A DNA stretch of 64,000 nucleotides from JAIQFL01 sp035295745 (GCA_035295745.1 DATGIL010000009.1:1-64000), one strand, 5' to 3'. Shown: positions 25,927 through 35,697, numbered from the stretch's first letter. The notes: generated by a model not told the origin, from the sequence alone. Made by a program: numbers and translations.

Positions 25927-26972
25927 AAAAACAGGGTCCCGGCGCCGGGGGCCAGGGGCCGGGGCCCAAAGGCGACTTGCACGGAACCCGGCTCATCGCG
26001 TGGTACCGGCATGGGCATCGCGATCTCCCGTGGCGGCGTACCTCCGATCCCTATTCCATCTGGGTCTCGGAAATCATGCTCCAGCAGACCCGCGCGCAGG
26101 CAGTGATTCCGTATTACCAGCGCTTTCTCGAACGCTTCCCGACCGTCGAATCGCTCGCTGCGGCGGCCGAAGACGACGTGCTGGCGCTGTGGAGCGGACT
26201 CGGATACTACTCGCGGGCCCGCAATCTGCTCCGGGCCGCCCGGCAGATCGCGGCGTCGGGCAGTTTTCCGCGCGATTACGACGCAATCCTGGCACTGCCC
26301 GGCATCGGCGACTACACCGCCGCCGCGGTCGCCAGCATCGCCTTCGGGCTGCCCCACGCGGTGCTCGATGGCAACGTGCTGCGGGTGGTCTCGCGGGTCG
26401 AGAACGACCCGGCCGACATCGCTTCGCCGCGCACCCGCGCGCGCTTCCTGGCGGTCGTGCAGGCGTGGCTCGATCCGCGCCATCCGGGACTCTTCAACCA
26501 GGCGCTGATGGAACTCGGCGCCACCGTCTGTCTGCCGCGAGCCCCCCTGTGCCTGGTCTGCCCGTTGTCCGGCGACTGTCGCGCACGGGAGGCCGGCACT
26601 GCCGCGCAGTTGCCCGTCAAGTTGCGCAAGACCACTCCCGTCCGCCTCGAAGGCACACTTCTGATCGTGCGCCACAGTGGCCGCATCCTGCTGCGGCAGC
26701 GGAAATCGGATGCCCGCCGAATGGCCGGATTCTGGGACCTGCCCACGCCGGACGATCTCCCCGAAGCGCGGATCGGACGCCACTTCGGTGAGATTCGGCA
26801 CACCATCACCCATCATCACTACACCCTGGCGGTGAACTCGGCGACCGCCCGCACTCCAGAAGGCGCGCGTTTCGGGTGGTTCGACCCGGCTCGCCTGGAT
26901 CAGCTTCCGCTCAGTACCACTGCCCGTAAGGCATTGAAATTGGCCGGGATGCTGCCCGACTCAAGCCGTTAA
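25923..26972 (+). CDS. mutY: A/G-specific adenine DNA glycosylase
   Basis: This 349-residue MutY removes adenine mispaired with 8-oxoguanine. Catalytic Glu50 lies in SEIMLQQTR, the helix-hairpin-helix is LPGIGDYTAAAVAS (125-138), and catalytic Asp149 is in LDGNVLRV. The iron-sulfur ligands Cys203, 210, 213 and 219 have the family spacing C-X6-C-X2-C-X5-C. The C-terminal NUDIX-like domain (from about 230) recognises 8-oxoG. ATG at 25923 overlaps the S24 gene stop. The first 20 residues are a low-complexity Gly/Pro stretch coded by a GC-rich run not usual in MutY. Confidence 0.95.
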   Translation: MKKQGPGAGGQGPGPKGDLHGTRLIAWYRHGHRDLPWRRTSDPYSIWVSEIMLQQTRAQAVIPYYQRFLERFPTVESLAAAAEDDVLALWSGLGYYSRARNLLRAARQIAASGSFPRDYDAILALPGIGDYTAAAVASIAFGLPHAVLDGNVLRVVSRVENDPADIASPRTRARFLAVVQAWLDPRHPGLFNQALMELGATVCLPRAPLCLVCPLSGDCRAREAGTAAQLPVKLRKTTPVRLEGTLLIVRHSGRILLRQRKSDARRMAGFWDLPTPDDLPEARIGRHFGEIRHTITHHHYTLAVNSATARTPEGARFGWFDPARLDQLPLSTTARKALKLAGMLPDSSR

Positions 26973-27059
26973 GCTTGGTAAAACCTGAAAGTATTAACCG
27001 AATTTCACGCGATCGCGTCGAGTATCTTGAAGGGAAACGGGGTTTTCATCCAACAGAAT

Positions 27060-28517
27060 ATGCAACGTCAACGGAAGCTGTTCCTTGCCAAGACTGCGGT
27101 GGTTCTGGGGGCCATTCCAGTCATCATCTGGGCTCATGAATATGGGCCGGACGCGGGCTACTGCAATGTGCCCAAAGAACTGGGTACCTGCCTGCAGGCC
27201 GGATGTCACGTGGGGACCCTCAATGGAAATACCGGCAGCGTGAAAGTCAATTTTCCTGGCGGCCTGACGTATTCACCGGGCGTGAAGCAGCACCTGACTG
27301 TCACGATTTCCGATTCTGCAACAACCCAGAAAGGCTGGGGATTCCAACTCAGCGCCCGGACCGCCAGTTCGTCCAGCACTATGGCGGGCACCTTCAATTC
27401 GGATGACCCGCTCACCACTTTGATGTGTGCCTCGGTGAATCTGGGCCAACAGCAGGAAGTGGACTACAGCGCGGCGAAACCGCAAACCTGTCTCGGCACC
27501 CTCCCGCTCGAATACATGGAACACAGCTTGACAGGCTACAACACCTCCGCGGGTCAAACCGGTTCTTATACATATCAGTTCGATTGGACTCCTCCCGCCA
27601 CCAACGTCGGCAATGTGATCTTCTACGTAGCTGCCAATGCGGGCCCGGGCAATCCGCCAAACCAAAACAATGCCCACGTTTACACCACGACTTATACCCT
27701 GACTCCCGCCACTGCCACCGGCACCGCGCCGGCCGTCACCAAAGTAGTCAGCGCCAGCGGATTCGGCGGCTTCCCCGCGATCGCCCCCGGACAGTGGATC
27801 GAAATCTCCGGCACCAATCTCGCGCCGGACACGCGCATCTGGACCGGTGACGACTTCAGCGGCGTAAACGCGCCCACATCGCTCGACGGCGTCAAAGTCA
27901 CTATCGGCGGACAATCGGCGTTTGTCTATTACATCAGCTCCGTCCAGGTGAATGCGCTCGTGCCTTCGAACGTGGCCACGGGGTCGCAACAGCTCACCGT
28001 CACCAACGGGACGCTGACCAGTTCCAACTTCAACGTGACCGTGAATGCTCTCGAGCCCGGCCTGCTGGCGCTTCCGCAATCGCCCTGGCTGGTGGGCTCG
28101 AAACAATACGTCGTTGCCCAGACTTGCGATGCCGGCAAGACTTGCACGCTGGCAACGGACCTGACTTTTATCCTGCCCACGGGCACATCGATCCCCGGCT
28201 ATCCGGTGCGTCCGGCCAAGCCCGGCGAGACGCTGACCATCTACGGCATCGGCTTCGGACCGGCGCACGACTCGTCCAACCTCACGGTTCCCGTAGGTCA
28301 GATTGTGGGAGTGAGCAATCAGCTCGTCAACCCGGTGACGATGCAGGTGAACGGAGTGCCGGCCACGCTCGCCTACTCCGGAATGGCGCCCAGCCAGGTG
28401 GGATTGTTCCAATTCAACCTGGTGGTTCCTACCGTGCCCGATGGCGACTGGCCGTTGACTTTCACCCAGAACGGCACGAAGAGCACGCAGACTCTGCTCC
28501 TCTCCGTGCATCAGTAG
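27060..28517 (+). CDS. Secreted Reeler-like (choice-of-anchor V) / TIGR03437 protein
   Basis: This 485-residue protein has an N-terminal hydrophobic segment (LFLAKTAVVLGAIPVIIWAH). A choice-of-anchor V/Reeler-like domain comes next, with GPDAGYC and a Cys44-X4-Cys49-His50 motif, then GWGFQLSAR. The C-terminal half is the acidobacterial TIGR03437-type Ig-like domain (IAPGQWIEISGTNLAPDTR, PAKPGETLTIYGIGFGP). ATG at 27060 is chosen over a TTG at 27027. It is probably surface-exposed. The CXXXXCH motif could be a metal or heme site, but it is not the standard CXXCH. Confidence 0.8.
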   Translation: MQRQRKLFLAKTAVVLGAIPVIIWAHEYGPDAGYCNVPKELGTCLQAGCHVGTLNGNTGSVKVNFPGGLTYSPGVKQHLTVTISDSATTQKGWGFQLSARTASSSSTMAGTFNSDDPLTTLMCASVNLGQQQEVDYSAAKPQTCLGTLPLEYMEHSLTGYNTSAGQTGSYTYQFDWTPPATNVGNVIFYVAANAGPGNPPNQNNAHVYTTTYTLTPATATGTAPAVTKVVSASGFGGFPAIAPGQWIEISGTNLAPDTRIWTGDDFSGVNAPTSLDGVKVTIGGQSAFVYYISSVQVNALVPSNVATGSQQLTVTNGTLTSSNFNVTVNALEPGLLALPQSPWLVGSKQYVVAQTCDAGKTCTLATDLTFILPTGTSIPGYPVRPAKPGETLTIYGIGFGPAHDSSNLTVPVGQIVGVSNQLVNPVTMQVNGVPATLAYSGMAPSQVGLFQFNLVVPTVPDGDWPLTFTQNGTKSTQTLLLSVHQ

Positions 28518-28541
28518 CACCGCCGCGATTACATTGGAGAG

Positions 28542-30224
28542 ATGATCCAACGATCCGCCGTTCGCACGGCATGCCTGCCAGTGCTTGCATTGGGATTCAC
28601 CGCCTGCCTTGCGGGACCGACGCTCGCCGCACAGACGGCGGAGCGTCCAGTCGCCAATGCACCGGAACGGCTGGCGAAATGGCGGCCGGTCGAGATGCCC
28701 TTCCGCTTCCAGGCACTGCCCGAGACGGAACGGCAGATGGTGCTCAAGCTGGTGGAAGCCTGCCAGCTCCTCGACAACGTATTCTGGCGGCAAAGCGATC
28801 TCACCGGGCTCGCCACCTATCGCACCACGCGCGACGCGACGGTCCACGGCCTGCTCGGCATCATGGGCGGCCGCTGGGATCTGCTGGACGAGAATCGCCC
28901 CTTCCTCGGAGACGAGCCCATGCCGCCCGGGCATGAGCTGTATCCGCGCGATCTGACCCGGGCGAAGATCGAGGACTACGTCCGGCAGCATCCCGAAGAC
29001 CGCGCCGCGATCTACGATCCGTTCACCGTAGTGAAGTGGAAAGGCCAGCGGCTCACGGGCGTGAAGTATCACGAGGCGTATGCGGAGTTCCTGCAGCCCA
29101 TGGCGAAGGCTCTGCGCGACGCAGCCAGGCTGAGTACGGACCGAGCCTTTGCGAACTTCCTCAACCTGCGTGCCGCCGCCCTGCTGAGCGATGACTACCA
29201 TGCCAGCGACCTCGCCTGGCTCGATCTCCAGGATCCCAAGTACGACATCATCTTCGCGCCGTATGAAACCTATCTCGACGATCTGCTGGGAGTGAAGACT
29301 TCCTACGGCGCCTCCATTCTGGTCCGCAATGAGGAGGAGAGCCGCAAACTCTCCGTCTACCAGAAGTACGTGCCCGAGATTCAAGAGGCGTTGCCGCTGG
29401 ACCCCGCGGACCGGCCGTCGAAGCGCGGCCATCTCACCCCTATGGAAGTGATGGATGCGCCCTTCCGCGCGGGCGACCTGCTGCACGGTTATCAGGCCGT
29501 CGCCGACAATCTGCCCAACGATCCGCGCATTCACCAGGAGAAGGGATCGAAGAAGATCTTCTTCAAGAACTTCATGGACGCGCGTGTCGACTATGTCATC
29601 CTGCCGTTGGCGCGCAAGCTGATGGAGCCATCACAGGCCGCCAAAGCGACGGCCGAAGGCTACCTGGCGGGCACCTTGCTGCACGAGATCGCGCACGAAC
29701 TGGGACCCGCCTTCGCGCGCGTGAACGGCAAACAGGTGGACATCAATGAGGCCATCGGCCCGGCGTATTCGGGGCTGGAAGAGGCCAAGGCCGATGTGAC
29801 GGGCATGTTCGGCCTGGCGTGGATGGTGGAGCACGATGCATTGCCTAAGGCGCGTCTCGAAGAGTATTACGCCTCGTATGTGGCGGATCTGTTTCGCACC
29901 TTGCGCTTCGGCGCGGGAGAAGCGCACGGGCGCGCCGAGACCATGGAGTTCAATTATCTGCTGGAGAATCGCGCGATAGAAGCCGCCGGTGATCTTCATA
30001 CCAGCGGTCGCTACCGGATCGACTACGGGCGCATGCCCGCCGTCATGGCGGCGTTGGCTCGCGAGCTGCTGCAGATGGAGGCCACCGGCGATCGCGCACG
30101 CGTCGAGAAATGGTTCACGCGCTACGGCACAATCGCGTCGAGCTTACAGGATGCGCTCCGGATTACGGCGGACATTCCGGTCGACATCCGGCCGCTCTTC
30201 TCGTTTCCGGAAAAGGTGCGGTAA
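28542..30224 (+). CDS. M49-like (dipeptidyl peptidase III family) metallopeptidase
   Basis: This 560-residue protein has a signal peptide (residues 1-30, with Cys at 21, a weak lipobox GFTAC). The zinc site is HEIAH at 381-385, and the third ligand and family signature EEAKAD is at 413-418. Dipeptidyl peptidase III normally has HEXXGH and EECRAD; this shortened HEXXH form is known in a few bacterial members such as Caldithrix abyssi (HEISH). It likely removes dipeptides from oligopeptides in the periplasm. It is convergent with the RND permease gene (7-bp gap). Confidence 0.85.
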   Translation: MIQRSAVRTACLPVLALGFTACLAGPTLAAQTAERPVANAPERLAKWRPVEMPFRFQALPETERQMVLKLVEACQLLDNVFWRQSDLTGLATYRTTRDATVHGLLGIMGGRWDLLDENRPFLGDEPMPPGHELYPRDLTRAKIEDYVRQHPEDRAAIYDPFTVVKWKGQRLTGVKYHEAYAEFLQPMAKALRDAARLSTDRAFANFLNLRAAALLSDDYHASDLAWLDLQDPKYDIIFAPYETYLDDLLGVKTSYGASILVRNEEESRKLSVYQKYVPEIQEALPLDPADRPSKRGHLTPMEVMDAPFRAGDLLHGYQAVADNLPNDPRIHQEKGSKKIFFKNFMDARVDYVILPLARKLMEPSQAAKATAEGYLAGTLLHEIAHELGPAFARVNGKQVDINEAIGPAYSGLEEAKADVTGMFGLAWMVEHDALPKARLEEYYASYVADLFRTLRFGAGEAHGRAETMEFNYLLENRAIEAAGDLHTSGRYRIDYGRMPAVMAALARELLQMEATGDRARVEKWFTRYGTIASSLQDALRITADIPVDIRPLFSFPEKVR

Positions 30225-30231
30225 GCCTTGA

Positions 30232-33200
30232 CTACGACGCGTGTCCCGCCACCTGGTGCTGCAGTTCCGGCTCGGCGGCGCGCTTCCCGAATCGCCGGGC
30301 CAGGCTGGCAAACCCCAGGTAGATCACCGGCGTGGTGTAGAGCGTGAGCAACTGGCTGAAGATCAGGCCGCCCACAATCGTCACACCGAGCGGTTTGCGC
30401 AGCTCCTGCCCGGTGCCAGAGCCGAGCGCCAACGGAACGCCTCCCAGCAGCGCCGCCATCGTCGTCATGATGATCGGGCGGAAACGCAACATGCACGCCT
30501 GGAAGATCGCCTCCAAAGGCTGTTCGCCGTCCTTGCGCTCCTTCTCCAACGCGAAATCGATCATCATGATGGCATTCTTCTCCACAATGCCGATCAGCAG
30601 CACGATCCCGATCAGTCCAATGACGCTCAGTTCCATCTTGCAGACCATCAGCGCCAGCAGTGCTCCTACCGCGGCCGAGGGCAGCGTCGAGAGGATCGTG
30701 ATGGGGTGAATGTAGCTCTCGTAGAGCACTCCCAGAACGATGTACACCGTCACCACCGCTGCCAGGATCAGAATCGGCTCGTTCGCCAGCGAGGTGATGA
30801 ACGCCTTGGCGGTGCCCTGGAAATCGGCCTGCACGCTGGGCGGCACTCCCAGATTCTCGCGTGCCGATTCGATCTCATTCACCGCGTCCCCCAGCGAGAC
30901 TGAGGGCGCCAGATTGAAAGAGACCGTCGTCACCGGGAACTGTCCCTGGTGGTTCACTACCAGCGGCACGGTGAGCTGCTCGTACCGCGTGAATCCGGCC
31001 AGCGGCACCTGGCCGCCGGTCGACGAGCGAACGAAGATTTTACTCAGGTCCGCCGGCCCGTACTGAAAGTCCGGCTTGATCTCCAGCACCACCCGATATT
31101 GGTTCAACTGCGTGAAAAGGATGGCTACCTGCCGCTGTCCGAAGGCGTCGTACAGTGTGTCGTCGATCATCTGCGGCGTGATGCCCAGGCGCGACGCGGT
31201 GTTGCGGTCGATGGCGAGCCGCGTCTCCAGTCCGGTGTTCTGCTGATCGCTGGCCAGGTCGCGCAGGCGCGGCGACGTCCCAAGCTTCTCCACCAGTTGC
31301 GTGGCCCACACGCCCAGTTCCTTGGCATCGGGATCTTCCAGGCTGTACTGATACTGCGTGCGGCTCACACGATCCTCCACGGTCAGATCCTGTACGGGCT
31401 GCATGTAGAGGGTGATGCCTTCGATCTGCGCGAGTTGGGGCTGCAGCCGGCGGATGATGTCGAGCGCGTTGGTGCCGCGCTCTTCGAGCGGCTTGAGATT
31501 GATCTGAATGCGCCCGCTGTTGAGCGTGGTGTTGGTTCCGTCGATGCCGATGAACGACGACAGACTATCCACGGCCGGGTCTTTGAGGATCACATGGGCC
31601 AGCGCCTGCTGGCGCTCCGCCATCGCTTTGAACGATACGGTCTGCGGCGCTTCCGAGATTCCCAGAATGACCCCGGTGTCCTGCACGGGAAAGAAGCCCT
31701 TGGGGATTTTCAGATAAAGGTAGCCGGTCATTCCCAGAGTGCCGAGCGCTACCAGGATGGTGGCAAACCGGTGGCGCAGCACTACGGTCAGAGTCTTGCC
31801 ATAAAAGCGGATGATCGCCTGGAAGACATGCTCCGAGGCCCGGTACATTGCGCCCTGCTCGCTCTCCGGCTTATGCCGCAGCAGGCGCGAGCACATCATG
31901 GGTGTGAGGGTCAGGGAAACGAAGGCCGATACCAGAATCGTGACGCTCAGCGTGACCGCGAACTCGCGGAACAGCCGGCCCACGATGTCGCTCATGAACA
32001 GCAGAGGAATCAGCACCGCAATCAGTGACACCGTGAGCGAGAGAATGGTGAACCCGATCTGCGCCGAGCCGCGCAGCGCCGCCTCGAGCGGCGGCACTCC
32101 CTCTTCGATGTAGCGCATGATGTTCTCGATCATGACGATGGCATCGTCCACGACGAAACCGGTGGAGATTGTCAGCGCCATGAGCGTGAGATTGTTCAGG
32201 CTGTACCCCATGAGGTACATCACGCCGAACGTTCCGATCAGCGACATCGGCACAGCCACGCTGGGGATGATGGTGGCGCTCACGTTGCGCAGAAACAGAA
32301 AGATCACCATCACGACCAGCCCGACGGTGAGCACCAGTTCCCACTCCACGTCGGAGACTGAGGCTCGGATGGTGATGGTGCGGTCAGTGAGGATGGCGAT
32401 GTCCACCGACGATGGCAGCGAACTGCGCAGCACCGGCAGCAGTTTCTTCACCCGGTCCACTACCTCGATGATGTTGGCGCCGGGTTGCCGTTGAATGTTC
32501 AGAATCACCGCCGGCACGTCGTTCATCCAGGCGGCCTGCTTCACGTTCTCCGCGTCGTCGACCACTGTGGCGACGTCCGAGAGCAGCACCGGCGCGCCAT
32601 TGCGATAGGCCACCACCAGCGGCTTGAACTCCGCGCTCGAGAGCAACTGGTCGTTCGCGCCGATAGTGAACGCCTGGCGCGATCCATCGAAGCTCCCTTT
32701 CGCCTGGTTGACGCTGGCGGTTCCGATGGCGGTCCGCAGATCTTCCAGGTTGAGCCCATAGGCGGAGAGCGCCGTGGGATTGGCCTGCACGCGGATGGCT
32801 GGTTTCTGTCCGCCGCTGATGCTCACCAGGCCGACTCCCGGCAATTGCGAGATCTTCTGCGCGAGCCTGGTATCAGCGAGATCCTCCACTTTGGAGAGGG
32901 AGAGCGACGAGGAAGTCAGGCCGAGCGTGAGGATGGGCGCGTCGGCTGGATTCGTCTTGCTATAGATCGGCGGATTGGGCAAGTCTTTCGGCAGGAACGT
33001 GGTCGCCGCGTTGATGGCAGCCTGCACCTGCTGCTCGGCGACGTCGATATTCAGGTCGAGCACGAATTGCAGGGTGATGACCGACGCGCCTTGCGAACTG
33101 GTGGACGTCATCTGGTTGAGCCCGGGCACCTGGCCGAACTGGCGCTCCAGGGGCGCCGTGACCGAAGACGACATCACGTCGGGACTCGCACCCGGGTAGA

Positions 33201-33348
33201 ACGTGATTACCTGGATGGTCGGGTAATCGACCTGCGGCAGTGCCGAAACCGGCAACTGGCGAAAGGCGACTCCTCCCACCAGGAGAATGCCGGCCATCAA
33301 TAGCGACGTTGCGACCGGACGGGTGATAAACGGGCTGGAAAGACTCAT
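30232..33348 (-). CDS. RND efflux permease, MdtB/MdtC-like
   Basis: This 1038-residue RND pump closely resembles MdtB/MdtC. FITRPVATSLLMAGILLVGG forms TM1, followed by VDYPTIQVITFYPGASP and the repeated permease domains. The proton-relay acidic pair is in TGFVVDDAIVMIENIM near residue 400. It exports small amphipathic compounds such as detergents or drugs using the proton gradient. The start ATG directly abuts the stop of the adaptor gene (TAG-ATG), so translation is likely coupled. No outer-membrane TolC-type gene is in the window. Confidence 0.95.
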   Translation of the reverse strand: MSLSSPFITRPVATSLLMAGILLVGGVAFRQLPVSALPQVDYPTIQVITFYPGASPDVMSSSVTAPLERQFGQVPGLNQMTSTSSQGASVITLQFVLDLNIDVAEQQVQAAINAATTFLPKDLPNPPIYSKTNPADAPILTLGLTSSSLSLSKVEDLADTRLAQKISQLPGVGLVSISGGQKPAIRVQANPTALSAYGLNLEDLRTAIGTASVNQAKGSFDGSRQAFTIGANDQLLSSAEFKPLVVAYRNGAPVLLSDVATVVDDAENVKQAAWMNDVPAVILNIQRQPGANIIEVVDRVKKLLPVLRSSLPSSVDIAILTDRTITIRASVSDVEWELVLTVGLVVMVIFLFLRNVSATIIPSVAVPMSLIGTFGVMYLMGYSLNNLTLMALTISTGFVVDDAIVMIENIMRYIEEGVPPLEAALRGSAQIGFTILSLTVSLIAVLIPLLFMSDIVGRLFREFAVTLSVTILVSAFVSLTLTPMMCSRLLRHKPESEQGAMYRASEHVFQAIIRFYGKTLTVVLRHRFATILVALGTLGMTGYLYLKIPKGFFPVQDTGVILGISEAPQTVSFKAMAERQQALAHVILKDPAVDSLSSFIGIDGTNTTLNSGRIQINLKPLEERGTNALDIIRRLQPQLAQIEGITLYMQPVQDLTVEDRVSRTQYQYSLEDPDAKELGVWATQLVEKLGTSPRLRDLASDQQNTGLETRLAIDRNTASRLGITPQMIDDTLYDAFGQRQVAILFTQLNQYRVVLEIKPDFQYGPADLSKIFVRSSTGGQVPLAGFTRYEQLTVPLVVNHQGQFPVTTVSFNLAPSVSLGDAVNEIESARENLGVPPSVQADFQGTAKAFITSLANEPILILAAVVTVYIVLGVLYESYIHPITILSTLPSAAVGALLALMVCKMELSVIGLIGIVLLIGIVEKNAIMMIDFALEKERKDGEQPLEAIFQACMLRFRPIIMTTMAALLGGVPLALGSGTGQELRKPLGVTIVGGLIFSQLLTLYTTPVIYLGFASLARRFGKRAAEPELQHQVAGHAS

Positions 33349-34614
33349 CTAGCGCGTGCCCGTGTTCTGACCTGCTGAAGGCTTGGGGACCTGCCCGATG
33401 ATTCGCGCCTCCACTTTGGCGCCTTGCTGCAATTTGTCAACACCGTCGATGACCACCGTCTCGCCCGCCTTAAGGCCGCTGTCGACTGACGCGTTGTCGC
33501 CCTCGATCGGACCTGGAACTACGTTGCGCATGTCGACGGTCTGGTCCTCACGCACCACGTACACGTAGCTGTTGGTCGGGCTCCGCTGGATCGCCGCCGA
33601 TGGCACGATGACTGCGCCGTGACGAGTGTCCACCAGCAATCGGGCGTTGACGAATTGATTGGGGAAGAGCGAGTTGTCGTCGTTCGGAAACTCGGCCTTG
33701 AATCGGGCCGTGCCCGTGCTCGAATCGATCGTGTTGTCGATGGTTAGCAGTTTCCCGACGGCCAGCTTCTTTTTCAGGTCGCGATCCCACGCCTCGACCG
33801 GCAGCGTCTGCCCGTTGCTGAATTTACTCATCACCTGGGGCAGGAAGTCCTGCGCGAGATTAAAGAGGACCGCGATCGGCTGTAGCTGCGTGATGGTGGC
33901 GAGTCCCGTCTGGTCCGTCGCATGAACGATATTTCCCTGGTCCACCAGGCGCAACCCGATCCGCCCAGTGATGGGCGCCGGAATGTGCGTGAAGGATAAC
34001 TGGAGCTTGATGTTCTCGATCATGCCCTGGTCGGACTGGATAGTGCCTTCATATTGATGCACAGACGCGTTTTGCGTGTCGTATTGCTGACGCGAGATGA
34101 CCCCCTGCGATGCCAGTTGGTCGTAACGCTTGGCATCCAGCTTGGCATTTTCCAGCATGGCCGTATCGCGGGCCAATTGCCCTTGCAACTGGTTAAGTTG
34201 CGCCTGATAGGGGCGCGGATCGATTTCGGCCAGGAGATCGCCCTGATGGACCAGTTGGCCTTCGGTAAAAGCGACTTTAATCAATTCGCCGTCGACGCGG
34301 CTGCGGATGGTCACGGTGTTGTAGGCGGTTACCGAGCCCAGTCCCGTAAGAAAGATCGACAGATCTCCAGTGTGCGAAACCGCTGCCACGACTGGAACGG
34401 CTTGTGCCGGGCGTTTGGTTACTGCCTTTTCGGCGCCCTTTTCACCCTTGGTCGCACCCTGTGTAACTTGAGGATAATAACGATATCCCGCTGCCCCTGC
34501 CAAGCCGACAAATAGCAGCCAAACCCAAGCCGATCCACGCCGTTTGGGCGTGGCAGGCGCAACGGTGGGTTTGGGAGGCGCCATTTGGGGAGCCTGGCCA
34601 AAATTGGTACCCAT
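33349..34614 (-). CDS. RND efflux periplasmic adaptor (MdtA-like)
   Basis: This 421-residue membrane-fusion protein has a cytosolic Pro-rich tail and one TM anchor (WVWLLFVGLAGAAGY). The lipoyl/barrel-sandwich halves are VDGELIKVAFTEGQLVHQGD and IPAPITGRIGLRLVDQGN, flanking an alpha-hairpin rich in Gln/Ala, and a beta-barrel follows. It links the permease to an outer-membrane channel. ATG at 34614 begins MGTNFGQ; the longer frame to 34662 lacks family-like sequence. Together with the downstream permease it forms a two-gene pump operon. Confidence 0.93.
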   Translation of the reverse strand: MGTNFGQAPQMAPPKPTVAPATPKRRGSAWVWLLFVGLAGAAGYRYYPQVTQGATKGEKGAEKAVTKRPAQAVPVVAAVSHTGDLSIFLTGLGSVTAYNTVTIRSRVDGELIKVAFTEGQLVHQGDLLAEIDPRPYQAQLNQLQGQLARDTAMLENAKLDAKRYDQLASQGVISRQQYDTQNASVHQYEGTIQSDQGMIENIKLQLSFTHIPAPITGRIGLRLVDQGNIVHATDQTGLATITQLQPIAVLFNLAQDFLPQVMSKFSNGQTLPVEAWDRDLKKKLAVGKLLTIDNTIDSSTGTARFKAEFPNDDNSLFPNQFVNARLLVDTRHGAVIVPSAAIQRSPTNSYVYVVREDQTVDMRNVVPGPIEGDNASVDSGLKAGETVVIDGVDKLQQGAKVEARIIGQVPKPSAGQNTGTR

Positions 34615-34938
34615 GGCGGGCAGTATACCACCAAAAAATGGAACTCTTTGGGAACCGGGCACGGTGGTAAATCCTTGCGGTTCAGGGTTATAGCTCCAAA
34701 GGGCTAACTCTAAAAAAAGAAAGAAGCTGTAACGTCGGTAGTACCTGCGGTCGTCTCCTAATTAAATCCCCGTTACGACAGCGGGCGCACTCACCCCTAT
34801 CACCCAAACGCGCCCGCTTTAAAGAACCCCGCAAAATTCAAGTTCCCGCACCCAAGCGATGGGGAGCTAGCCCTCCTGCCCCGTCGGCACTCTTTTCGGC
34901 GCCGCTGACCATCCACCCGCGGCAAACCCCGCAAATTC
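34615..34938. other. Gene-free gap with a 9-bp inverted repeat
   Basis: This 324-bp gap lies between the LytTR gene and the adaptor gene. It contains the perfect inverted repeat AGCGGGCGC (34780-34788) and GCGCCCGCT (34810-34818) with a 21-bp loop. No T-tract follows on the minus strand, so it is a poor intrinsic terminator. It could be a regulator site for the pump. No other feature is visible. Confidence 0.45.
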
Positions 34939-35697
34939 TCAGAATGGATTCGAAAGCAACGTCCGAATCTTCTCCCCGTACGTCCGGCCTGAATGCAGCC
35001 TTTCGCCGGAAGCCAATTCGAGAATGAACTGCCCATGCGCTAACGTCCACACTTGCATGATGTGCTGCAGATTGACGATGTAAGAGCGGTGGATGCGCAT
35101 GAAGCGGTCGGGGTCGAGCGAGGTCTCGATGGTGCTCATCGGCACGTGCAGCAGGTGAGCTGCCTGACCGGCATGCACGCGGACGTAATTCTGCTCCGCT
35201 TCAATCCACTCGACGTCATCCGTCGTCAGGAAGATGGTGCGGTCGCCCGATCGAACGGCAAGGCGTGAGAGATACCGCCGCGGATTGGAAATGGCGTCGA
35301 GGACCGTCCGCATTTGCCGCGCGGATTCATCCGGCCGGGCCGCCCGGAGCCGGCTCCTGGCTCGCTCGAACGCGATTTGGAAGCGCTCTTCCGTCACCGG
35401 TTTCAGCAGGTAGTCGACTGCACTGATTTCGAAGGCGCGGATCGCGTATTGGTCGTGGGCAGTCACGAAGATCACGGCCGGCATCTTGTCCGCTCCGACT
35501 GCCTCGATGACGGCAAAACCGTCCATACGCGGCATCTGGACGTCCAGCAACACGAGGTCCGGCATCTCGACGCGCATCTTTGCGACTGCTTCTCTTCCGT
35601 TGCGGGCCTCAATCACGTGGGAATCGCTGCCCAGCATCAATTTGATGCCCTCGCGGGCGAGCGGCTCGTCGTCGACGATCAGGACCCTCAAACGCAT
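34939..35697 (-). CDS. LytTR-family response regulator
   Basis: This 252-residue regulator has a receiver domain (Asp9-Asp10, phospho-acceptor Asp52 in LLDVQMPRMDG, Lys99 in DYLLKP). A C-terminal LytTR DNA-binding domain has the signatures VEWIEAEQNYVRVH and RFMRIHRSYIVNL. It would bind direct-repeat promoters when phosphorylated. It overlaps the upstream sensor kinase gene by 10 bp, so the pair is a LytS/LytR-type two-component system. It is transcribed toward the RND genes, which follow at 324 bp and may be a target. Confidence 0.93.
   Translation of the reverse strand: MRLRVLIVDDEPLAREGIKLMLGSDSHVIEARNGREAVAKMRVEMPDLVLLDVQMPRMDGFAVIEAVGADKMPAVIFVTAHDQYAIRAFEISAVDYLLKPVTEERFQIAFERARSRLRAARPDESARQMRTVLDAISNPRRYLSRLAVRSGDRTIFLTTDDVEWIEAEQNYVRVHAGQAAHLLHVPMSTIETSLDPDRFMRIHRSYIVNLQHIMQVWTLAHGQFILELASGERLHSGRTYGEKIRTLLSNPF

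Noticed and set aside
27273..29534. A 753-codon open frame on the minus strand
   Set aside because: It lies opposite the Reeler-like and M49 genes, is rich in Arg/His/Gly, and has no family signal. High-GC codon bias leaves antisense frames open.
34780..34818. Intrinsic terminator
   Set aside because: The inverted repeat has a long 21-bp loop and no T-tract on the minus strand where it would be needed. I kept it only as an inverted repeat.
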